Part shown: one piece after another, positions 56,618-64,000 of the stretch | Position numbering within the stretch: position 1 is the first letter of the stretch | Layout: each line of letters opens with the position of its first letter | Source: Myrica gale | Lineage: Eukaryota > Streptophyta > Magnoliopsida > Fagales > Myricaceae | DNA: 64,000 nucleotides | Assembly (NCBI GenBank): GCA_963930655.1 | Contig: OZ005620.1 | Span: forward strand, 3,673,001 to 3,737,000 | Direction of reading: 5' to 3' | The notes under the pieces: generated by a model | Databases searched by the model: none | Seen by the model: only the letters and a program-made list of their open reading frames with translations | What the model was told of the DNA's origin: nothing | Program-made: the position numbers and the translations under genes

Positions 56618-59016
56618 TTAGGAACTGGCAACAGGCAAGGAGCAGTTCCATCGGACCTGACCTTGAGATCCAGTCAGGACACCATGGCTTGACATCTTTA
56701 TCATTGCCCTTGCAAAGTCTATTCGAAAATCCGAAGCATAAGTCCTTACCAATCTCGCAGTCTTCTCTTCAGCCATCAATTGCTGATCGGCAAAAAGGAG
56801 TCCTCTCCCCTTTAACAAGCTCTGGTAGTAGTGAGTATCAAAACCTGCCCCAGATGATATCAAAGATGGCAAGGCCTGGAAGTATGACATCCCGACTACA
56901 AAGTTACTCGTTTCCGAGGACGCCATGGGTGAAGGAGAAAGGTGACCGGTGGTCCAATTACCGTACTGCGCTTCAGTCTCATCTCATTGAGGAAATCCGA
57001 AGATATAGTTGGGTCTGTGTGTCCTGTTCCCTTGAAGTCAGAGAGGCGTTTCTGTATAACTTGACAACCAATCTTCTTTTTTTGATAAGGACAGCCAATC
57101 TTCCCAATGCTATGTCCTCCTTCAGACGATCAAGTGACCAATGAAACAACTAATTAATTTCCAGCACATTTTCAACTCCATAAAAAAAGCTGGAGAAGAA
57201 AAAACAAAGGCAGACAGCTTCTGAGTTCTTAGAAGGCTGACCGTGTCTCTTTCAACGAAACCTCTAAGGGCAAAATTGTGCAGTGTCTGTGTTATATTAT
57301 CATCGGGATGAGGAATCTGGGCCAGTGCGTCATCATAATATTAACGTGTGCTCTCCCTTCGCCCCGTTAACTCTGCATAGAAAGGGCCACCAGCCTGGGA
57401 TCTCATGCAAAACAGTTTACATCAGAGAACTCCAATAAAACCTGCAGGGAGTTACTGGGGGTGAAACACAGAAAACAAAGCAGAAGTGGCGGACAGTCAT
57501 GCTCAACTTGGACTAAGAATTGCAGGAAAGGATTTGAAAACGATAGTTACTACCATATTTGGGTCCCAAATAAAGAAAAATCAGGGCAAAATTTTCGGCT
57601 CAGCCAAGTGCAGTGTCATGAAGTGGCTGCAATTAGTTAGTCTCATGTTTTCCAACACAGAAAATATTAAAAAAGATTTTCGAAAAAAAAAGAGTTCCAA
57701 TCTTTGATTTTAAAATCGTACACCTGAAAAGCATCATCAAATCACGCCATATCTGTTGCTCAGTCCTTAGGTTACAAAGATTCAGAAGTAATAACAGACC
57801 AGAACAATTTCATCTCTAGTGTCTCTAGTGGCAATAGAAAGAATGTCAGCACATGAAACCACCCCTGGACAAGCCTTCTCGCGCTCCTCCTTGATCAAAT
57901 CAATTTTATAAAAACCCTTCAAAGTCTGGTTGGGTATTTTTTGTCTCTCAATGGATCAGTTTTCAAAACAATAGCTGTCATCCAACAGGACCGAAGCATC
58001 ACAGCCCTAATCAAGAAAATCCCAAAACCACATTAAGAAAAATCTTGAATCCCATAAGATGCAGAATAAATGTTCCTTCCCCGGCTGAATCGAGAGAGAT
58101 AAAACAAATAAAACATGGAACATCCACGTAAAATCACAAAATGGAAGAAACAAAAACACAATATTTCTATCCATATGGGAAGCTGATAAACCTCGCGTTG
58201 TTAGCAACAAGATCAGTGCAGAAGGAAAAGAATGAATAACCAGTTAGCAAGAACCAACAAGAAACAATAAAAAGGAGCACATACACCAGCGAAGCAGTCA
58301 TGGAAGAAGAGGCGCAGTAGAGCCGTTGAGACATCCTTGTGGTCAGAGTAAATGCGAGTCGTGGAGGACCTCGCGATGGCCTCGGTTTGCGGGCAGGTCT
58401 CGCTGTAGAAGTCGTTCTCTAAGCTCGAAACATACTCTGGAGAAGCCAATGGTTCAGAGGAAATTCCAGAAGAAAAGGAATGAGGAGAGGGTGAAGGGGA
58501 TCTGCCACTCTCATCTACTAGGTTTGTCCAAGATTTAGAAAGAAAAGGAGAGGGAGCAGCCTAGCAGGGGTTCCGCCACTCTCACCATCTGGGTTTGTCC
58601 AGGATTTGGGCAGAGAAGGAGAGGGCGCAGAAGTTCCCCCACTCTCATCAACTGGGTTGGTCCAAGATTAGGATGAGAAGGAGAGGGAGCAGGGAATCCG
58701 CCACTCTCACCACCGGGATTTGTCCAAGATTTTGGAAAAGAAGGAGAGGGCGCAAAAGTTCCGCCACTCTCACCAACTGGGTTTGTCCAAGATTTAGGAA
58801 GAGAAGGAGAGGGAGCAGGAAATCCGCCATTCTCACCACCGGGGTTTGTCCAAGATTTAGGAAGAGAAGGAGAGGGAGCAAGGGATCCACCACTCTCACC
58901 AACTGCGTTCGTCCAAGATTTTAAGAACATAAGGGAGCAGCACATCTGTCACCCGCACTAACTGAGTTTCTCCAAGTTATAAGCCCAGAGATCAAAACCA
59001 GCAGTACGAACCACAT
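56618..59016 (-). pseudogene. Decayed class III peroxidase, Peroxidase 48-like, with 21-aa tandem repeats
   Basis: Class III peroxidases are secreted haem enzymes of the cell wall. Exon 1 (58285-59016) has a signal peptide (MWFVLLVLISGLITW), a tandem-repeat region, and the distal-His block LENDFYSETCPQTEAIA ... ALLRLFFHDCFAG. Exon 2 (57800-58006) gives GCDASVLLDDS and [12 protein letters not shown]. Exon 3 (about 57225-57394) gives AGGPFYAELTGRRES and FALRGF. Exon 4 (56618 to about 57105) gives GAGFDTHYYQSLL, GLLFADQQLM and GVLTGSQGQVRWNCS. Breaks: a frame change between the signal peptide and the repeats; a one-base loss and a five-base insertion in the repeats; TGA at 57956-57958; a stop in exon 3 shortly after GRREST; loss of the proximal-His GAH motif (reads RTQ); a frame change in exon 4. 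Resemblance to Arabidopsis PRX48 is from memory. Confidence 0.85.
58515..58922 (-). repeat. 63-bp tandem repeats encoding 21-residue units
   Basis: About six to seven units in peroxidase exon 1, between the signal peptide and the catalytic domain. The unit consensus is KSWTNPGGESGG followed by a variable pair and APSPSLP. The first four units share one frame; the rest are shifted. The last unit grades into the sequence before the peroxidase domain (SEPLASPEY). Confidence 0.9.
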
Positions 59017-59274
59017 GTTCAAAGAACCTTGTAACCCTTTGTTCAGAATCTTTCTTCGCAAGAGAGAAAGAAGCGAGAAAGTGAAAGCGCGGGAACAAGG
59101 ATTATCCGGAAGTTCGGATGAAACGAAAGTGTAGTATGAACCCCCTTTTATAAATAATAGGATTGGCGTAATGACGATTTTGACCTCCATTGTTTTCCAG
59201 CTAGAATGTTCGAGACTTGGAGCTTCTTCGGCACAAAAATATTCTATGGATTTTTTTGAATACAAAATATTCAC

Positions 59275-59402
59275 AACCAAACATCATTTTTAACCCTACA
59301 TAAAAATAACTACAACACGCATACCAATAAAGTTAACATCACATAAAAATTCTCAAAACACAAAAAAATCCTCAAAATACTATACAACCGAACAGCCCCT
59401 TA
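59275..59402 (-). repeat. Dispersed MITE-like element, copy 3
   Basis: On the minus strand it reads AGGGGCTGTTCGGTTG, then TTTTATGTGATGTTAACTTT and TTGGTATGCGTGTTG. It is the most complete copy of the family also found at 17152 and 19496. Confidence 0.65.
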
Positions 59403-59994
59403 AAAAAAACAGATAGGTTGGATTGGCCACCTTACTCTCATTTTTTCATGTTCTTTTTCTTTATTTATTTTTTTTCCTTCAATGGATTTAAAGTAGTGTT
59501 TGAATATTAAAATTTTAAAGTGTGTAAAAATAATATTAAAATTTTAAGATATTTATAAAAGTCGATGAAAAAATAGAAAAAAAAATTAAATAAATATTTT
59601 AATAAAAATAATAATTTAATAACGAGAGTCACTGTGATCTGTTGTGAATTTTTGTAATGGACTGTACTTCTTGGTTTCTATGGAAATTTGATCTAGAAAA
59701 AAAAAGGATAAAAAAAAAGAAAAAAAGAAAGAAGAGCTGCCTCATGCATGGCTATTATTGTCGTTTAGGCAGCTGGTTTCTCTGCATGTTGTTTCAAAGT
59801 TTCATCGGCTTCTAAATTGTGAGTTGGTATTAAGTAGTGGGTTGATTATGCTCAGAACAAAAAAAAAAACCCAAACCATTCATTATATAGTCATTCAATA
59901 ACTTGGTTTTAAAAAAAAATCGTATCTCTGAAGAGAACTTTCTTATCATACAAAAACTATTCTCTCTAGTTTCTTCAGCGAAGGAAAATTATCT
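59403..59994. other. Intergenic DNA and probable PAB 3' flank
   Basis: AT-rich sequence downstream of the PAB stop codon. No other gene seen. Confidence 0.5.
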
Positions 59995-62900
59995 TTACTC
60001 CACTTCAGCCAAGTAATCCTTAATTTCAGCTGGTGTTAGTACTCTGCCAGAAAACAAGCATGCATAAAGGAAAAACTTAGCTGCCAAACTTCCATATAAA
60101 ATTCGATTCAAACCTCAACTGGAAACACAAAAACCACTTGGTTATGAGGAACAACAGGGGTCTCACTACAAGCCAAATCTAGAGTAACCATACATTTTTC
60201 CCCATTCTTTTGGCGTACTACATTCAAATCCATCTTTGTCATGATCCATTTTCATTTTTTATTTTTTATTTTTGTCTTTTATGATCAGACTGGGCAATCT
60301 CTTGCAGCTTTGAATTCTTAGATCTAGAGGTCTTCCAATTATCAAATACTAACATAAAAAAACACCAAAAGAAAGTTCCATCAACCTCGTGTACTATAGG
60401 AAGGCGATCAGGAAGACTTACCTGAACTTTTTGTCAGTACCAATTATGCCAATCTCAATGTTCTTTCCTGAGATTTGTCCTTCAAACCTAGACAAGCCAG
60501 AAGAAGAGTTAATACATTGAGCAGGCATGGTAATCCCGAGTTACAAAGTCTACTGCCCAATGAGAATTGGCCACTTCTTATGATGGAAAGTATAAGTCCT
60601 GAAACTATAGACCTCATGAAATGATAAAAAAAACACCAAAAACGAACATTAAGCCTTCATCTTTCTTTACTTAAGATACTTTAGGAAACTCTGTGTCAGG
60701 TAAGAAGCTTAATTGGGGTATTACATAACCAGAAGGCAACATTTTTCAGGGTAAATAAGAACAAAACTTAAAAAAATCAACATAAAAAGTTTAAAGCCTG
60801 TTTGATTCCAAGCCGTAGAGAATCTTTACATTTATTACTGTGACATTTGTTCCAGTGGGGAACTCAGAGCTAAAATACCTACGCTTCCTTCAAGGTTAAT
60901 ATTGCTCTGTGGACAGCATCATCAAGCTCCATATTATCTGTATACCTGTAGGACAATAAAGTAAATGCTGTTAAACGACAGAACATGGAACGCTAAAGGA
61001 CCTTGAGAAAAAGATGGGGGCAGGTCACCTTGAACGTTGAAGCTCCAAAGAATAGACAGAGTTAAAACTGCATGTAAAAATGGTTCTAGAAAACACTCCA
61101 CAGAGGACTACCCCTGTTTTTTTAGGGTTAAATGCATGTCATGCCCCTGTGGTATGCGGTAATAGCAAATATGCCCCTGAGGTAAACAAAGTCTTTTTCG
61201 TACCCCTGAGGTAAACATTCTGGAGCAAATATGCCCTTTCATACCCCTGAGGTAAACATAACGGAAGGGCATATTTGCTCCTGAATGTTTACCTCAGGGG
61301 TATGAAAAGGATTTTGTTTACCTCAGGGGCATATTTGCTATTACCGCATACCACAGGGGCATGACATGCATTTAACCCTTTTTTTTAATACTATCTTTAT
61401 TTTCAAATTCTTTTGCTCGACAAACCCTTATAATTTATAGGCTAGATACAAGAACATGAAGAAAAAACACCTGATTACAGAGCACGTGCTGATCTTCTTA
61501 ACAACAAATGGAGGAGAAAAAAATACATTGACAATTAACCAATACAGCTTTCTATCAAATCTTCTCACAGACGATGTCATGACAAAAACGAACATCAAGT
61601 TCCTATCCCTATTCACAGCAGCGCAATGGGAGAATATAGGAACAACCTATAGTCTGAGCTGGTCTCCATGGAGAAACCAAAAGACTAACATGGCAAACAA
61701 ATAAAATTCAAAAAAATTAAATGAACCCAAGAGAATTCTTGCTCATTTTTTGTCAACTTACAGTGTTAATTACATCAATACACAAATCTTACCAAACCAC
61801 TGCTGCTACTACATGTACCACCATCTGCATTGTACTCTTTTCATTTATTCAAAGTGTAGAATCAGATTTAGCAAGGATTATACTGCATGAAATTATTCTC
61901 CTATCTTAATATACCAATCTTTTTTAATACCATAAGAAGCCTAGGAAAAATGAATACCATAAAGGCATTTCATGTTACTGAAACCAAAAATAAAAGTTAC
62001 TAAATATGAGCATGGTTCTTCTAAAATTGTAATTTGATTTTTGGCATTTGTGCTATCATCTGAGTAGAAAACAGACAATATCATTTAAACTGCGTATACC
62101 AGGTTTGATAAAGATAAAACAACATACCAATCCACCCCCTTCTGCTTTCACTTTAGCATTTAAAGAGAGAGGTTACAAGTTATCCTAAGACCAGTTCATC
62201 AGACCTCCTTTCTTTTCTCATCTTTTTTCTCTTTTTGGCAATGCAAGGAGATATTGTTTCTTCCTTAAAGGTTTTCTCTCTACTTTTGCTACTACTTTGA
62301 TTATTATATTTGACGCATCTTTGTCCCAGCATATGTTCCTTTGGTAAGTTTTCTGTAAACTTTCATGCCCTTCGGCATTCCTTTCTTGCTGCTTCTAAAA
62401 TATAACTTCATTAAAAAGGTAAAAGATGGTATTGATTGTAGCATCAACCTATTAAGGGCACCATATCAATTCACGTTGTGTTAAAGAATGTAGATAAATG
62501 GTTACAGAGATAAGGTATTGCCTATTGACACATTGCTGCCTAAGTCAACCAAACTTAATACCTCTTTTCAAGAAATGTCTTTGCATTTGAGACATTTTTC
62601 CCCATCGCAGAAGCTTTCCAAGAAAAATATGACACTGAAGGGTCCACCTAAAGAAATCAACAAAAAAGAGGAACCTATCACAGCTGATGATGATGCACTA
62701 GGCCCAAAATCACAAATTTTATAATTATCTTTACTTTAAAAAATTTATTTCCCAGCATCAATGAGACAAAAATGAGATTCACAAAGGACTGAATAAAATC
62801 CAAACAAAATCTGCTGTTGATCAACTCCACTAGCTTGAGCTCCAACGGAACAACTAAGGGGAAACAATTAGACAAAAGATTACGACAGAACTGACATACC

Positions 62901-64000
62901 TGATACAATTGTGGACCTTTTTCGTCAAACCCAGCAACCAGTAGGGAAACTCCAAAAGGCCACCCCACTACCAGAATAGACCCGGAAAACAGACATCAGA
63001 GTTCCAAAACAGTATACATTGGCAATTATGTTAAGAGACATTGTGGCTTGGAGCTAGCATGCAAACCAGGCATCTGCTTGTATAAAGCTCTAAAACAGAA
63101 ATTAGCCGGTCCATCCAATTTAAAGATATTCCAAACTTGAAGTTCCTCATGTAAAGTACACATCAAGAACACTAAACAGTATGTTGAGCAGAACTATTCA
63201 AGTTTTGGGGGTCTTATGAAACCAAGATTAGAGATATTCAGAGAAACTCTAGAGGGAGTTTCAGCTACTGTGATTCAGTAACTCCTTAAACATCTGCTCT
63301 AGATACCTTCATATTTTTTCTCTGTATGTAAAGTAAGATTGCAATCTATATCAAATTTGGACAGGCCAACATGAAATGACAGAAGCCACCAGACCAAAGC
63401 AACATAGCAAGAGTTTGGCATTTATCAAAAGTTTCCTTTATACTGGACATACAATTGATTACCACAGAGTTGAAACTAATCCACGAGGTATCAGAGGTAT
63501 AATCCAACCTAAACAGATAAAGGTTAAAACTTGAGATTTGCACTGCTTTTCGACCCACCATGGATCCTTTTTCCCTTTCAAGGTTTGGCTCATTGCACGT
63601 TTGCTAAGGCCTTGTAATTCTTTCCCCAGATCATTGCATGCCTTATTGACATTTTCTATGCATTCAGTATAAGTCTTAACAGAAAAACGAAGAGGTGTAT
63701 TCCAAGGGTCCTAAAATAAACAAGACTTCTCAAGTTATAAGCAGATCTAAGTGTAAAGAAACCCAACCGACTTACTAGGAAAAGAAACCCAACAGAAGTC
63801 GGATACCTCTCATCTCCTTACGAAGAAGAACTAATTGAAGAAGTGAGGTCGCATTTTAGGAAAAGGATAGTTACCCAGATTGAGTGAACTCCTGCATAAC
63901 AGCAGCAATTTCCCTTACAAGTTGAGTAACAGGGATTGGCTCCTGTAAAATTCCATTATCACATCGTTTGACAAGTTACAGTAATCAACAATATTAACTG
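59995..64000 (-). CDS. PAB: Proteasome subunit alpha type-2 (PAB), 3' exons; 5' part beyond the window
   Basis: Alpha-2 is one of seven alpha-ring subunits of the 20S proteasome. Exons in view, in coding order: 63875-63942 ([19 protein letters not shown]), 62900-62967 ([20 protein letters not shown]), 62562-62647 ([16 protein letters not shown]), 60883-60945 ([12 protein letters not shown]), 60422-60487 ([16 protein letters not shown]) and 59995-60043 ([15 protein letters not shown], stop). Phases match throughout except in exon 62900-62967. That exon is 68 bp where 70 is expected: the conserved GGVRPFG block lacks two bases at GTG/GCC. Either an assembly error or a real frameshift would explain this. 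VDPSG of the family reads VDPSV here. Because everything else is intact I call it a gene with a flagged break. Confidence 0.85.
60946..61123. other. PAB intron sequence left of the MITE
   Basis: Intron between PAB exons at 60883-60945 and 62562-62647. No other feature recognised. Confidence 0.6.
61124..61379. mobile_element. Near-perfect fold-back MITE in a PAB intron
   Basis: 256 bp. The left end AGGGTTAAATGCATGTCATG and the right end (its exact reverse complement) begin arms of more than 100 bp. The arms contain CATATTTGC and CCCCTGAGGTAAAC words repeated internally. Flanked by T runs on both sides, so a target duplication cannot be read. No coding capacity. Confidence 0.85.
61380..62561. 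other. PAB intron sequence right of the MITE
   Basis: AT-rich intron. Frames at 61456-61704 and 61721-61909 show no family. Confidence 0.6.
62968..63874. other. PAB intron
   Basis: Between PAB exons at 62900-62967 and 63875-63942. No further exon or element recognised. Confidence 0.6.

Noticed and set aside
56689-57144. A 151-codon plus-strand frame
   Set aside because: It is the opposite strand of the last peroxidase exon and has no family of its own.
58595-58924. A repetitive plus-strand frame rich in RRGRG-type residues
   Set aside because: It is the antisense of the 63-bp repeats in peroxidase exon 1.

Overview
This is a window of nuclear DNA from a flowering plant, very probably a woody eudicot. 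The base composition is AT-rich, genes have GT-AG introns, and the non-genic sequence is full of small plant elements (MITEs, TRIMs, hAT-like and L1-type LINE copies). No bacterial or organellar operon structure is present. The species cannot be named from the sequence alone.

Layout. 1-8.4 kb: AT-rich intergenic DNA with a doubtful cysteine-rich ORF, its decayed duplicate and a 354-bp TRIM element. 8.4-10.1 kb (-): an intact two-exon gene for a 244-aa EAR-motif/zinc-ribbon protein related to GL2-interacting repressors. 10.1-19.7 kb: no genes, but MITEs, a 1.56-kb solo LTR with a 5-bp target duplication, and a hAT-like element. 19.97-29.37 kb (+): an intact RUB1 gene (ubiquitin fused to the NEDD8-like protein RUB). 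Its second intron is 7.3 kb because of an L1-type LINE that itself holds two younger LINE insertions. 29.7-37 kb: a hAT-like element with an 8-bp target duplication, a MITE, a second TRIM, and no gene. 37.0-39.5 kb (+): an intact three-exon R2R3-MYB gene of the MYB58/MYB63 type. 42.8-52.9 kb (+): a decayed TTI1 (TELO2-interacting protein 1) gene. It keeps its introns but has frameshifts, an in-frame stop and a missing middle, and a nested LINE sits in one intron. 54.2-54.4 kb (-): a small secreted cysteine-rich peptide. 56.6-59.0 kb (-): a decayed class III peroxidase resembling Peroxidase 48, with 21-residue tandem repeats in front of the peroxidase domain. 60.0 kb to the window end (-): the 3' exons of proteasome subunit alpha-2 (PAB), with one apparent 2-base loss.

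Gene order. From memory, the order repressor-like protein, MYB63, TTI1, PAB matches the Arabidopsis chromosome 1 block around At1g79160-At1g79210 and its duplicate around At1g16470-At1g16500. The window therefore looks like a conserved ancestral segment. RUB1, the peroxidase and the small peptide are extra relative to that block.

How the genes fit together. They are ordinary independent eukaryotic genes: two transcriptional regulators, a NEDD8/ubiquitin precursor, a PIKK chaperone subunit, a proteasome subunit, a peroxidase and a peptide. I see no operon-like or new multi-gene system. The notable features are the contrast between intact regulators and decaying neighbours (TTI1, peroxidase, perhaps PAB), and the well-preserved insertion history in the introns.
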